64,000 nt of DNA from DASYAN01 sp034431765 (GTDB lineage Bacteria; Chloroflexota; Ktedonobacteria; Ktedonobacterales; Ktedonobacteraceae). This document shows, in pieces, positions 42,816-52,075 of the stretch. The stretch's first letter is position 1. Each line of letters starts with the position of its first letter. The position numbers were made by a program, and so were the translations under genes. The notes beneath the pieces are model-generated. The model did not search any database and was not told the origin of the DNA. It worked only from the letters and a program-made list of their open reading frames with translations. The stretch covers positions 11,656-75,655 of the forward strand of contig DAOUDD010000145.1 of NCBI GenBank assembly GCA_034431765.1, read 5' to 3'.

Positions 42816-45470
42816 CTACCTTGGTACGAGTCCGAAGAGGCGGGCGAGCCAGAGGCGGAAGCCGCGCAGAGGTGGTTTCTCGGCGGGATCTTGGCCAGCA
42901 GCCATATCGATCAGGCGCTGTCGGCCTCGTTCCTGGCGCTCGCGTTCTCGCTCAGCCTCTTCTTGAACGGTGTAGCGCTCGCGTTGCTCGTCGATAGCGC
43001 GAGCGAAGTGTTCGGGCCGAATGATGAAGCGTTGTGGAGTCGCAGGTACCTCTGGTTGCTCTGGCGGTGCGCTTACATCTGCATCTCCCTCAGGCACTTG
43101 AGTGACCTGCACCTGTCCCAGTCCCAACTTTGGCGTGACCCATTCGCGTAGGGCAAGCAGTGAGGCGCGACGGCAGATAGCCTCGATATCGGCTCCACTG
43201 CGTCTCTCGGTGAGTTTCGCCAGTTCGTCGATGGTGACTTCTGGTGCAATTGGACGGTTATGCAGGTGAACTGTGAAGATGGCACGGCGCTCCTCTTCGC
43301 TGGGTAGTTGCAGCTCAACAATCAGGTCGAAGCGCCCAGGACGCAGTAGAGCGGGATCGATCAGTTCTGGCCTGTTGGTCGCGGCCAGCAGGATCACGCC
43401 CTCACGCCCTTCAATGCCATCCATCTCTGTCAGCAATTGCGCAATGACTCTATCAGAGCCGCCTGCATCAACGCTCTGTCCACGGCGCGGGGCCAGCGCA
43501 TCGAGTTCGTCAAAGAAGACGATGCAGGGTGCGGCCTGTTTTGCACGACGGAAGATTTCACGAATCGCCTTTTCAGACTCACCAACCCATTTTGAAAGCA
43601 GTTCTGGTCCTTTGACCGAGATGAAGCTTGCTTCGCACTGGTTGGCAATGGCGCGAGCAATCAAAGTTTTGCCCGATCCAGGAGGTCCTGAGAGCAGGAC
43701 GCCGCGTGGAGGTTCGACTTTGACACTTGCGTACATCTCCGGGTAGCGCAGCGGCCATTCGACGCTCTCGGTCAGAATATTTTTCGCGTATTGCAGGCCC
43801 CCAATATCGTCCCACGAGGTATCGCTCAATTCAACGTACACTTCGCGTGTCGTTGAAGGCTCGATCTCGCGCAGTGCAGCTTGAAAGTCAGCCATGGTGA
43901 TGCTGAGGTTGATGAGCGTCTCATAGGGGATGTAGCCACGCTGGTAGTCGATATGTGGCAAGACACGGCGCAATGCAATCATCGCCGCCTCACGGCAGAG
44001 GGCTTCCAGGTCAGCACCAACAAAGCCGGGGGTAAGCTGAGCAAGGCGCGTCATATCTACGTCGGGACCAAGTGCGGCATCCTGACTATGAATCTGCAGG
44101 ATCTCCTGGCGTCCACGCACATCTGGCACACGTAAGGCAATCTCACGATCAAAGCGTCCCGGTCTGCGCATAGCTGGATCAAGTGCATTGGGCTGGTTTG
44201 TCGCGCCAATGAGCACGACCTGTCCCCGCGACTCCATCCCATCCATCAAGGCCAGCAATTGGCCGACGATACGACGCTCAACCTCGCCACCGGTCTCCGA
44301 GCGTTTCGGGGCGAGGGCATCGAGTTCGTCGATAAAGATAATGCTCGGTGCGCGGCGTTGCGCCTCCTGGAAGACTCCGCGCAGGCGCGACTCACTCTCG
44401 CCATAAAACTTGTTGATAATTTCAGGTCCGTTGATGATGAAGAAGGATGCGTTCGTCTCGGCGGCGACAACGCGAGCGATCAGCGTTTTGCCTGTTCCTG
44501 GCGGTCCATAGAGCAGCACTCCCTTTGGCGGTTCAACGCCCAGGCGATCGAAAACAGCCGGGTATTTCAGTGGTAGCTCGATCATCTCACGGATACGCTG
44601 CAACTCTTTCCCAAGTCCACCGATATCTTCGTAGCCCACGCGGTCCTGTGCTCCACTTGCCGCGCCACGAATCTGTGCTCGCACGATGGTACCAGGCTGT
44701 ACCAGAACGGCCTCAACCTCGCTCGTTGGTGGGGCTGGTGGTTCAGACGGCAACTCACCTGTTTTGTGTTGATGGAGCGTATAAGCCGGGGTGGTTGGCG
44801 TGGTGCCGATAATAAGAAACTCGCGTGGTGCACTTCCTGGAGAACCAACACGTAGCAGGTCGCCAATCGTGACCGGTAATCCAACCAGGTAGCGCGCGAT
44901 ATATTGGAGATCGCTCTCTTGAATCGGTGCTCCCCCGCTAAGGGGTAGGAGCGTAATCTTCTCAGCGTTGCGTACGTTTGCCCTACGTACAATCACGCGC
45001 TCACCCAGGCCGGAAGCGCTATTCTGGCGCACCTGACTATCCATCTGGATCGTCTGCTGTCCACGATCTCCTGTCGCGCTTGCCACCAGCTTCGCCGAAG
45101 TCGTACGTGCTCCACTGATCAGCACTATATCACCAGGCTTACAGCCCAGACGTGTAATATCGGCAGGATCAATCCGTGCCAGACCACGCCCAACCTGGAA
45201 ACCTTCAACAACAGTGAGCGATAGGTTCTCAGGCGGTGGCGGAACTACTGGCTGAGGTACGGCTCGTTGCTGGGCTTCGGCGTTCTGTATCGGTTGTGTT
45301 GCGTTATTGAGTGGGTATTGAGTAGTGTTTGAAGTAGTATATGCTGTATCTGTGTGAACCGAACCCTGTTGCGTCTGCGTTGTTGTACCGTCTGCCGCAA
45401 GCTTAGCAGTTGTGTGTATCTGCGGATCGTTCCCGCTGACCGTGTTGCGAAAGCCGCGTGGCTCCTCCAT
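42816..45470 (-). CDS. Cdc48/VAT-like double AAA ATPase
   Basis: An 884-residue protein with the Cdc48 architecture. It has a disordered N-terminal tail (1-90), an N-domain double-psi barrel (about 95-190), D1 with Walker A GPPGTGKT (from residue 322) and IIFIDELDALAPKR, and D2 with GPPGSGKT (from 595) and IVFFDELDALAPRRG. A charged C-terminal coil ends the protein. The pore-loop regions carry aromatic residues (NKFYGE in D1, SKWVGE in D2), as in archaeal VAT-type unfoldases. It should extract or unfold protein substrates, perhaps for the protease encoded divergently (ftsH). The leader has copy E of the stem-loop element. Confidence 0.93.
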   Translation of the reverse strand: MEEPRGFRNTVSGNDPQIHTTAKLAADGTTTQTQQGSVHTDTAYTTSNTTQYPLNNATQPIQNAEAQQRAVPQPVVPPPPENLSLTVVEGFQVGRGLARIDPADITRLGCKPGDIVLISGARTTSAKLVASATGDRGQQTIQMDSQVRQNSASGLGERVIVRRANVRNAEKITLLPLSGGAPIQESDLQYIARYLVGLPVTIGDLLRVGSPGSAPREFLIIGTTPTTPAYTLHQHKTGELPSEPPAPPTSEVEAVLVQPGTIVRAQIRGAASGAQDRVGYEDIGGLGKELQRIREMIELPLKYPAVFDRLGVEPPKGVLLYGPPGTGKTLIARVVAAETNASFFIINGPEIINKFYGESESRLRGVFQEAQRRAPSIIFIDELDALAPKRSETGGEVERRIVGQLLALMDGMESRGQVVLIGATNQPNALDPAMRRPGRFDREIALRVPDVRGRQEILQIHSQDAALGPDVDMTRLAQLTPGFVGADLEALCREAAMIALRRVLPHIDYQRGYIPYETLINLSITMADFQAALREIEPSTTREVYVELSDTSWDDIGGLQYAKNILTESVEWPLRYPEMYASVKVEPPRGVLLSGPPGSGKTLIARAIANQCEASFISVKGPELLSKWVGESEKAIREIFRRAKQAAPCIVFFDELDALAPRRGQSVDAGGSDRVIAQLLTEMDGIEGREGVILLAATNRPELIDPALLRPGRFDLIVELQLPSEEERRAIFTVHLHNRPIAPEVTIDELAKLTERRSGADIEAICRRASLLALREWVTPKLGLGQVQVTQVPEGDADVSAPPEQPEVPATPQRFIIRPEHFARAIDEQRERYTVQEEAERERERQERGRQRLIDMAAGQDPAEKPPLRGFRLWLARLFGLVPR

Positions 45471-45546
45471 GGCTACCTCTCTTTATCCTTAAGTAGAATA
45501 GGTAATCTGTAATCTCTCTACTGTCTTTGCATAATAGCTATCTGTA

Positions 45547-45600
45547 CTCTTATCCCAATGAACAACGACACGCTGTGTCTAGCGAAGCTCAGTTCATCGG
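45547..45600 (-). promoter_or_regulatory. Leader stem-loop element, copy E (compensatory stem)
   Basis: On the minus strand GATGAAC pairs with GTTCATT, flanking a loop with TGAGC and GCGTGTCGTTG, followed by GATAAGAG. The stem differs from the other copies on both sides yet stays paired. It ends 76 bases before the start codon. Confidence 0.5.
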
Positions 45601-45753
45601 CTACGTAGTACTCTCGTATTCCGCTTGACAACAAAGCTTTGCTTCTACGCTACGCGTCAGTTAATCGGATCGGTAGTACTATCATGTACGAACATGACGT
45701 GCTGAAAGTTTGTACCACTTTGAAACGTCATTGCGTACCTTAGTACTAACTAC

Positions 45754-45779
45754 TCAGCTTTCTCAGCTTTCTCAGCGTA
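45754..45779. repeat. CTCAGCTTT triplet repeat
   Basis: CTCAGCTTT is repeated about three times in tandem just before the ftsH promoter. Confidence 0.5.
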
Positions 45780-45787
45780 TCCTTATA

Positions 45788-45816
45788 TTGTCAAAGCAAA
45801 TTTCTTACGCTATACT
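45788..45816 (+). promoter_or_regulatory. Promoter of ftsH
   Basis: TTGTCA (45788-45793), 17-base spacer, TATACT (45811-45816). The leader is about 100 bases. Confidence 0.6.
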
Positions 45817-45921
45817 AAGCTAAGAGTTACGATAAGCAACGAAGATACACGAAGACATCGTATTCGATAATCGGCTGAGTCATTTGTACTCTTGGAACAC
45901 GGAAGGGTCTGACTGGATTTT

Positions 45922-47766
45922 ATGGAAATGCCTCCAAAGGATAATCGCAAAACCACAAATTCAACCTCGCGCAATTCAACACAGAAGATGACAAAAAAGC
46001 GTAGTTTCCTCGTACGCTATGCTCTTCCTATAGGGCTCGTAACAGTAGGCGTTCTCCTGCTTGTTATTGCTGGTGTGCGCTGGCTAAGCATTGCGATTGG
46101 CACGACAACAGTGCATGAGCGTGCTATCAGCGAGGTGCTCAATATGGCTGACCACCATCAGCTTGCCTCTGTCACCTTAAATGGAAGTGATGTGAGCGCC
46201 ACTGCAAAGAATGGGCAACAGTATCACGCGGTGAAGGAAGACGGCCAGGCGATCACTGAGATATTTCGTCACGACGGGGTTACAGTGAACATCGATAGTA
46301 GTCAGCATAGCCAGTGGACGCAGGCCGGGGTGGATATATTGCTGGTGGTGCTTGTGGCCGGGCTGATGTTCTTCTTCATCCGCCGTGGCAGCATGGGAGG
46401 TCAGAGTACGCCGTTTGCACGTTCCAAGGCACGTCGCTTCAGTGAGTCGCGTCCCTCTATTCTCTTCAAAGATGTTGCAGGTGTTGAAGAGGCGAAGACC
46501 GAGCTGCAGGAGATCGTCGAGTTCCTCAAATATCCTGAGCGTTTTGCCGCGATGGGAGCGCGAACTCCCAAGGGGGTGTTGCTTGTAGGTGCGCCTGGAA
46601 CTGGTAAGACGCTGATCTCACGAGCTGTTGCAGGCGAGGCTGGTGTCTCTTTCTACAATGTCAGTGGTTCCGAGTTCGTGGAGATGTTTGTCGGTGTAGG
46701 TGCGGCACGTGTGCGCGATCTCTTTAAGGAGGCCAAAGAGCACTCGCCCTGCATCATCTTCATCGACGAGATCGACGCTGTAGGCCGCCAGCGTACAAAT
46801 AGCGGCACTGGTGGCAATGATGAGCGTGAGCAGACGCTCAATCAGCTCCTCGTTGAGATGGATGGCTTCGATAAAAACACGAATATCGTTGTGATTGCCG
46901 CGACGAACCGTCCAGATGTGCTGGACCAGGCTCTGTTACGTCCGGGTCGCTTTGATCGCCGCGTCATGCTCGATAAGCCAGACATCCGTGGCCGCCAGGC
47001 GATCCTCGAAGTGCACGCGCAAGACAAACCCTTTGCTCCTGAAGTCACCCTGGATGCTCTTGCTCGTCAGACAGCCGGTTTCTCTGGTGCCGATCTCGCG
47101 AATCTGCTGAACGAGGCCGCCCTACTAGCTGCTCGGGGTAACGAAACACTGATTGCGAAGCCGCACCTGGAAGAGGCGATTCTGCGTGTCATGGCTGGCC
47201 CTGAGCGCAAGAGCCGCCTGATCACCGAGGCAGAGAAGTCAATCATCGCCTATCATGAGGTCGGACACGCGATTGTGATGCGCTCAATGCCCAATTCTGA
47301 TCCCGTTCAGAAAGTAACAGCTATTGCACGTGGTATGGCGCTCGGCATCACCGTACAAGCACCTGCTGAGGATCGCTACCTGATGCGCCGCTCCGAGCTT
47401 GTCTCGAAGATGGCAGGCGTGATGGGTGGACGGGCTGCTGAAGAGATCATCTTTGGCGATATCACCACTGGAGCCAGCCAGGATATCGAGTACGTAACCT
47501 CACTGGCACGCCGCATGGTCTGTGAATTCGGTATGTCACCTCTCGGCAACATAGCGGTCAAGACCGATGCCGAAAACACGATGATTAGCCCTGAAATGGC
47601 GACGAAAATCGACAAAGAGGTCTCACATCTGATTGACCAGGCATACGAGACAGCGCTGAATGTTCTGCGCGAGAAACAGGAGAAGCTGATCGCAATCTCC
47701 GAACACTTGATCCGTGTCGAGACCATTGATGGCTCAGAGCTTGATAGCATGTTGTTTGCAGCATGA
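45922..47766 (+). CDS. ftsH: ATP-dependent zinc metalloprotease FtsH
   Basis: A 614-residue membrane-bound AAA protease for quality control of membrane and soluble proteins. Two membrane helices (about 31-57 and 134-152) flank an extracytoplasmic domain. The AAA domain has Walker A GAPGTGKT (223-230), Walker B IIFIDEIDAVGRQR, the second region of homology and the pore motif FVEMFVGVG. The zinc-binding HEVGH sits at 445-449. Length is normal for the family. Its 3' end overlaps the next gene by 4 bases (ATGA). Confidence 0.97.
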   Translation: MEMPPKDNRKTTNSTSRNSTQKMTKKRSFLVRYALPIGLVTVGVLLLVIAGVRWLSIAIGTTTVHERAISEVLNMADHHQLASVTLNGSDVSATAKNGQQYHAVKEDGQAITEIFRHDGVTVNIDSSQHSQWTQAGVDILLVVLVAGLMFFFIRRGSMGGQSTPFARSKARRFSESRPSILFKDVAGVEEAKTELQEIVEFLKYPERFAAMGARTPKGVLLVGAPGTGKTLISRAVAGEAGVSFYNVSGSEFVEMFVGVGAARVRDLFKEAKEHSPCIIFIDEIDAVGRQRTNSGTGGNDEREQTLNQLLVEMDGFDKNTNIVVIAATNRPDVLDQALLRPGRFDRRVMLDKPDIRGRQAILEVHAQDKPFAPEVTLDALARQTAGFSGADLANLLNEAALLAARGNETLIAKPHLEEAILRVMAGPERKSRLITEAEKSIIAYHEVGHAIVMRSMPNSDPVQKVTAIARGMALGITVQAPAEDRYLMRRSELVSKMAGVMGGRAAEEIIFGDITTGASQDIEYVTSLARRMVCEFGMSPLGNIAVKTDAENTMISPEMATKIDKEVSHLIDQAYETALNVLREKQEKLIAISEHLIRVETIDGSELDSMLFAA

Positions 47767-48368
47767 CCCGAACCTTCATCGCACTTGAGATGAATGATGA
47801 GCTGCAGCGCCACCTGATCGGAGTAACCCGTCGGGTGGCGCTGGTCCTGCCCAGTATTCGCTGGGTCGATCCCGCCAGTATCCATCTCACCCTGGCCTTT
47901 CTCGGCGAACTGACAGACGATCAACTGTCCGTAGTTCAGCAGGTGACAGAAGACGTCTCTCGCCAGGCGCGCTCGTTCTCCTACGCCCTGACACAGCTCG
48001 GTACCTTCGGCTCCCCACGTTCCCCGCGCGTCATCTGGATGGGCCTTGAGGAGCGCTCGGGGTCGTTGCAACGTCTCCACCGTATCCTCAACGGGCAGCT
48101 CCAGCAGAGCGGCTTTAAGACTGACACGCGCCCGTTCTCTCCGCACCTCACCCTCGCACGCGTCAAGAATCCCCTCTCTGAGAGCGAGGCGCAACATCTT
48201 CGCGTCCTGCTCGCCGACAAACAAGACTCCTTTCGCTCACCCACTCCCTATCTCGTGCGGCATGTGTGCGTCATGAAAAGCGAGTTGCAGAGGAGCGGGG
48301 CGAAGTATACATGCTTGCAGGCGTATCCTCTGGGAGCTGATTATTCTGTTGAGGATAGTGAGAGATGA
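47763..48368 (+). CDS. thpR: RNA 2',3'-cyclic phosphodiesterase
   Basis: A 201-residue 2H phosphoesterase (LigT/ThpR family). The two HxTx motifs, HLTLAFLGEL (about residue 40) and HLTLARVKN (about 130), form the active site that opens 2',3'-cyclic phosphates at RNA ends. The start codon overlaps the ftsH stop by 4 bases, so the two are translationally coupled. The gene ends at the start of a decayed acetyltransferase gene. Confidence 0.92.
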   Translation: MTRTFIALEMNDELQRHLIGVTRRVALVLPSIRWVDPASIHLTLAFLGELTDDQLSVVQQVTEDVSRQARSFSYALTQLGTFGSPRSPRVIWMGLEERSGSLQRLHRILNGQLQQSGFKTDTRPFSPHLTLARVKNPLSESEAQHLRVLLADKQDSFRSPTPYLVRHVCVMKSELQRSGAKYTCLQAYPLGADYSVEDSER

Positions 48369-48582
48369 AATTTGTAGAAATTACCACTGAAAGGGATATG
48401 GTCGCCGTGCAACGATTATGACAATCGATAGTTTACGCGCCAGAGCTGACTGTGAGCATATTGTCATCGCGCACCACCCGGACAACGTCGTTGCGCGCCA
48501 TCTCTACGAATCTTTGGGATTTCACGAGTGGGGACGCAATTATGATGGTGATCCTCTTCTGCGTCTCTCCCTGCAAAAGTGA
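48365..48582 (+). pseudogene. GNAT acetyltransferase with internal deletion
   Basis: The ATG at 48365 overlaps the thpR stop and starts MKFVEITTERDMVAVQRL, which ends at a TGA. In another frame the sequence resumes as CEHIVIAHHPDNVVARHLYE, then SLGFHEWGRNYDG, the C-terminal motif B of GNAT acetyltransferases. About 80-100 residues that carry the acetyl-CoA-binding motif A are missing. It is therefore a remnant. Confidence 0.6.
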
Positions 48583-48709
48583 TGAGGCACTCTGACCTTG
48601 AGCAACAATCTGTTCAAGAGCCTTGACGCAAGAAAGAGCTTGAATGTGTTGAATATCGAAGTCAGACGCGTCTAACTCCTCGTTCTCTAAAAATGAAATA
48701 CTGATAGGT

Positions 48710-48939
48710 TTACTCCGCAGACCCAGCAATTGCTGTATACTCCTTCTGAGTAATGATTTTGACGATGACGGGATCGTCTACACGCACAAAAACATCTTGC
48801 TGCTGCTCGTTTTGTGGGAAACGGAAATACGCCACTTGCTCCATCTGTTCATCTTTGCAAGAGGTAATAAAAGAAATATGCTTACTAAGACAAGCAGAAT
48901 AGCCCCTATTCCACCTAAGAAAAACTTTTTTTTGGACAT
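48710..48939 (-). pseudogene. Frameshifted membrane-anchored protein
   Basis: The ATG at 48939 has AGGGG upstream and begins MSKKKFFLGGIGAILLVLVS, a signal-anchor helix, but this frame soon ends. The next-frame stretch QVAYFRFPQNEQQQDVFVRV, then DDPVIVKIITQKEYTAIAG, reads like its mature part, stopping at 48710. A frame change near 48850-48875 would join them. Further coding-like sequence in a third frame continues leftwards to about 48595. The gene is probably broken. Confidence 0.4.
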
Positions 48940-49889
48940 ATGCCATCCCCTAAAAAGTAGCTAGTCATGTTGTTCGACATCATTTCAGGCTCTGAAACAA
49001 CGGAAGTGAAGGATGAGTCCCACCAGGACAGAGCAAAGCTTCTTTGGGCACAATTATGTCGATTTCTTTCACTTTGGATGCTGCCTTTTACCAGGAATAC
49101 TTCAAGGCCCGAAATGTTCTCAGGCGGCGTGATACACTTCTTATATAGAAACGCCCCATGAGCGTAATAAGTTCCACAATTAGTGCTCCAATGATGGGGG
49201 TTCACCATTTTCGGGAAACAATCCAGCGAGAAAAGCGAGAGTCAGATAAAAAGACTTTGGAGCGAAGCCCTTCATCACGAAGCAACAGAATCAAGCTCAA
49301 GAGGTCTTTTGCATGTGTGACGCGTCAGCGATGAATCGCGGCGGACGCGATAAATCGGGTCCCTATTTCACGGGCAATGAATTGCTGAATTCGCTCCGAC
49401 GCTCGATTTCCTCTCCATGTGCCCCTGGCACGCGCTTCAGAGCCTTCGTAGGGACCATCACTCATGGCGTCCGCTTCGTCGGGCCGCACTCACGCTCGCT
49501 CTCGGCTCATATCTTGATCTTGATACGTATTAGGCTCCGTCTCACAGCATCCGTGTCATTGAGTGGCACCGCTGTTACCCGCGACTTTGATATCTCTGTT
49601 GAGGAATATGTCCGTATAGTATACCATAGGATGTAGGACAAAATCAAGATGACGAAACGCAAAGATATGGCAGAAGTGTACATGAAGATGAAATTTTGCT
49701 GTATGCTTTCCCCAATATCTTGTGCTAAAGCTGCCAGTAGGGTTGACAAGCGGAAACGGGTAGTGTATTCTCGGAAACAATGAAGGATGTAGTGAAGGCG
49801 CAGCGATGAAGCTGAGCGTTTCATCTATCCTTATAAGGCGTACTTCTTGAGCATTGCGTTCCCTTATTTTCTGGCAATTGGAGTAAGAT
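48940..49889. other. Long region without genes
   Basis: About 950 bases between the decayed genes and the ilv leader. It holds the REP-like element at 49329-49388 and otherwise only short frames without support. Confidence 0.5.
49329..49388. repeat. REP-like triple palindrome, copy 2
   Basis: GCGATGAATCGC, a GGAC...GTCC pair and GCAATGAATTGC in the same order and spacing as at 11485-11545. Confidence 0.6.
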
Positions 49890-50201
49890 ATGTTGGCAAC
49901 GTCTTCTATCCCATGTACGCAGACAGCAATGATGTCTTGTCCGCGTCCCATGGAACGTATGCCCTTCTCTATGCCAGTGGCAGGTATGTCTGCCTCTGCT
50001 CAAGCAAGTACGCTTCTTCTCGTAACCGGCGTTATAACGTCGGTTTCTTTATTTGTATCCGCTATTCTTGTTCCCCTTCTCCTTGTCGGGCTTGTAGTCC
50101 TTATTACCCTCCTACTTACCTGCCTTACCAGACTCGTAGGGCTTGAGAGTCTGGTAGGGCTTACGGGCAAGCCAAGCGCAAGAACAGCACGGGGAGATTA
50201 A
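49890..50201 (+). CDS. Branched-chain leader peptide (attenuator reading frame)
   Basis: A 103-codon frame with GGAG 6 bases before its ATG. Codons 41-93 hold 18 Leu, 10 Val, 3 Ile and 7 Thr out of 53, far above a normal protein and matching the products of the operon downstream. The end of the run lies over the hairpin 50123-50135/50147-50159. A ribosome stalling here for lack of charged tRNA would free the region and disfavour the terminator at 50246-50279. It could alternatively be a small membrane protein. The start may lie further downstream, since classical leaders are shorter. Confidence 0.55.
   Translation: MLATSSIPCTQTAMMSCPRPMERMPFSMPVAGMSASAQASTLLLVTGVITSVSLFVSAILVPLLLVGLVVLITLLLTCLTRLVGLESLVGLTGKPSARTARGD
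50123..50159 (+). promoter_or_regulatory. Leader hairpin that can compete with the terminator
   Basis: CCTTACCAGACTC (50123-50135) pairs with GAGTCTGGTAGGG (50147-50159). The right arm (CTGGTAGG, 50151-50158) can instead pair with CCTCCCAG of the terminator (50250-50257), 7 of 8 bases. Confidence 0.55.
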
Positions 50202-50245
50202 GGGGAGCAACGAAGCGACCCGATCCAAAGAAGGCAACCTGATAA

Positions 50246-50279
50246 AGGGCCTCCCAGTCTGGGAGGTCCTCTTTTTTTT
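50246..50279 (+). terminator. Intrinsic terminator before ilvB (attenuator)
   Basis: A perfect 10-bp stem (50246-50255 with 50261-50270), loop AGTCT, then eight T. It lies only 26 bases before ilvB, where a plain terminator would make no sense for the operon. Confidence 0.85.
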
Positions 50280-50304
50280 ATAGTCGTTTTGTACAGGAGG
50301 AGTT

Positions 50305-52071
50305 ATGGCAATCGCTGCAAAGGATCTTCAGCAAGCAGGCACGTCGGTCCAGTCGTTTGAGCAGAATGAGGAGACGCGCGAACTCAGTGGAAGTGAGATT
50401 TTGTGTGAGGCGCTGGTGCGTGAGGGTGTAGAACTTCTCTATGGCTATCCGGGCGGCGCGATCATGCCGTTCTATGACACGCTCACAGCATATCCTGCTC
50501 TCCATCATGTACTGGTGCGACATGAGCAGGCCGCCGCTCATGCTGCCGATGGTTACGCGCGTGCTACTGGCAAAGTCGGGGTGTGTGTGGCAACGAGCGG
50601 ACCCGGTGCAACAAACCTTGTGACTGGCCTGGCAACTGCTTTTATGGATTCTACGCCTATCGTAGCGATCACGGGACAGGTTGCTCGCCCTTTTATCGGA
50701 CGCGATGCCTTTCAGGAGACAGATGTGATCGGGATTACGCAGCCGATTACGAAGCATAATTTCCTTGTACGCAACGTTACAGAGCTTGCCAGTGTGGTTC
50801 ATGAAGCATTTCATATCGCGCGCAGTGGTCGCCCCGGCCCCGTACTGATCGATGTGCCGAAGGATGTGCAGTTCGCCAAAGCTCCTTATCGAGCCAGCGA
50901 CTTCGAGACCTCCGAGGAGCGTATGCGCACCGAGGCTGCTCACACACAAAGTCCATCTGATTACCTCCTGACACAGGCTGCTCAACTGATCTCTGGAGCA
51001 CAACGGCCATTGATTATGGCTGGACATGGTATCATCCTATCAAATGCCTACAGTGAACTGCGTGCTTTTGCTGAAAAGACTGGCGTTCCCGTCATTACCA
51101 CACTGCTCGGTCTCAGCAGCTTCCCCGATACACATCCTCTCCACCTTGGTATGCCTGGCATGCATGGGCCTGCGCACGTTAACCGTGCGATTGGCGATGC
51201 AGACTTGATTATCGGAGTCGGCCTGCGTTTCGATGATCGCGTGACGGGAAAAGTTGACGAGTTCGCGCCTCGTGCACGCTTCATCCACATCGACATTGAT
51301 CCGTCAGAAATGCACAAGGTTAAGGTTGCAGCCGTTCCCATCGTTGCTGACGCCAGGGTTGCTCTGGCAGCATTGACTCAGACGGTGAGTGTGAGCGAGA
51401 AGAGCGCCTGGTTGCAGGAGATTCGGAGCTGGCAGGCGGCTGATAGTGAGCGCATTGGGCAGATTGAGCGCGACGAGACGCTGCCCGATCCGATCAGTAT
51501 TCTGGGCGCGATTCGCGAGGCGACGAAGGGCGAGGCCATCGTTGTTTCGGATGTGGGTCAGCACCAGATGTGGACAGCGCGCCACTACCTCTGGACGCGT
51601 CCGAACAGCTACATTACCTCCGGCGGCCTGGGCACAATGGGTTTCTCGCTGCCAGCGGCGATGGGCGTCAAGATGGGCATGCCCGACGTTCCCGTCTGGG
51701 CAGTAGCGGGCGATGGCTGCTTCCAGATGAATCTGCAGGAGCTGGCGACATTGCAACAGGAAGGCGTCGCGGTCAAAGTCGCGATCATGAACAACGGCTA
51801 CCTGGGCATGGTGCGGCAGTGGCAGCAATTCTTCCATTCACGTAACTATTCCGAAACGCCGATCACCGGTCCCGATTATACAAAGCTGGCTCCAGCATAT
51901 GGACTGATAGGGATACGTGTCACGCGACGCGACGAGATTGCGGCGGCGGTCCAGAGGGCGATGGAGACGCCAGGGACAGTGATTATTGATTTCGTCATCG
52001 CATCAGACTCCAATGTGTACCCCATGGTGCCTCCTGGTAAAGCGATCACACATATGATTGAGGAGCAGTAG
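50305..52071 (+). CDS. ilvB: Acetolactate synthase large subunit
   Basis: A 588-residue thiamine-diphosphate enzyme that makes acetolactate or acetohydroxybutyrate, the first shared step of Val, Leu and Ile synthesis. The catalytic Glu lies in VRHEQAAAHAADGYAR. The FAD region and the C-terminal ThDP-binding motif GDGCFQMNLQELATLQQEGV are intact. AGGAGG precedes the ATG. It opens a seven-gene block and lies directly behind the attenuator. Confidence 0.97.
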   Translation: MAIAAKDLQQAGTSVQSFEQNEETRELSGSEILCEALVREGVELLYGYPGGAIMPFYDTLTAYPALHHVLVRHEQAAAHAADGYARATGKVGVCVATSGPGATNLVTGLATAFMDSTPIVAITGQVARPFIGRDAFQETDVIGITQPITKHNFLVRNVTELASVVHEAFHIARSGRPGPVLIDVPKDVQFAKAPYRASDFETSEERMRTEAAHTQSPSDYLLTQAAQLISGAQRPLIMAGHGIILSNAYSELRAFAEKTGVPVITTLLGLSSFPDTHPLHLGMPGMHGPAHVNRAIGDADLIIGVGLRFDDRVTGKVDEFAPRARFIHIDIDPSEMHKVKVAAVPIVADARVALAALTQTVSVSEKSAWLQEIRSWQAADSERIGQIERDETLPDPISILGAIREATKGEAIVVSDVGQHQMWTARHYLWTRPNSYITSGGLGTMGFSLPAAMGVKMGMPDVPVWAVAGDGCFQMNLQELATLQQEGVAVKVAIMNNGYLGMVRQWQQFFHSRNYSETPITGPDYTKLAPAYGLIGIRVTRRDEIAAAVQRAMETPGTVIIDFVIASDSNVYPMVPPGKAITHMIEEQ

Positions 52072-52075
52072 TTAT

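Noticed and set aside
47376..48224. 282-codon open frame on the minus strand
   Set aside because: It lies antisense to the ends of ftsH and thpR, both clear genes; there is no ribosome site and no domain.
50202..50279. T-box riboswitch before ilvB
   Set aside because: A terminator is present, but I could not find the conserved T-box sequence (AGGGTGGNACCGCG type); the codon-rich leader explains the terminator better.
50278..51027. 249-codon open frame antisense to ilvB
   Set aside because: It overlaps the terminator and ilvB start region on the opposite strand; composition is Cys/His/Arg-rich as expected of antisense frames.
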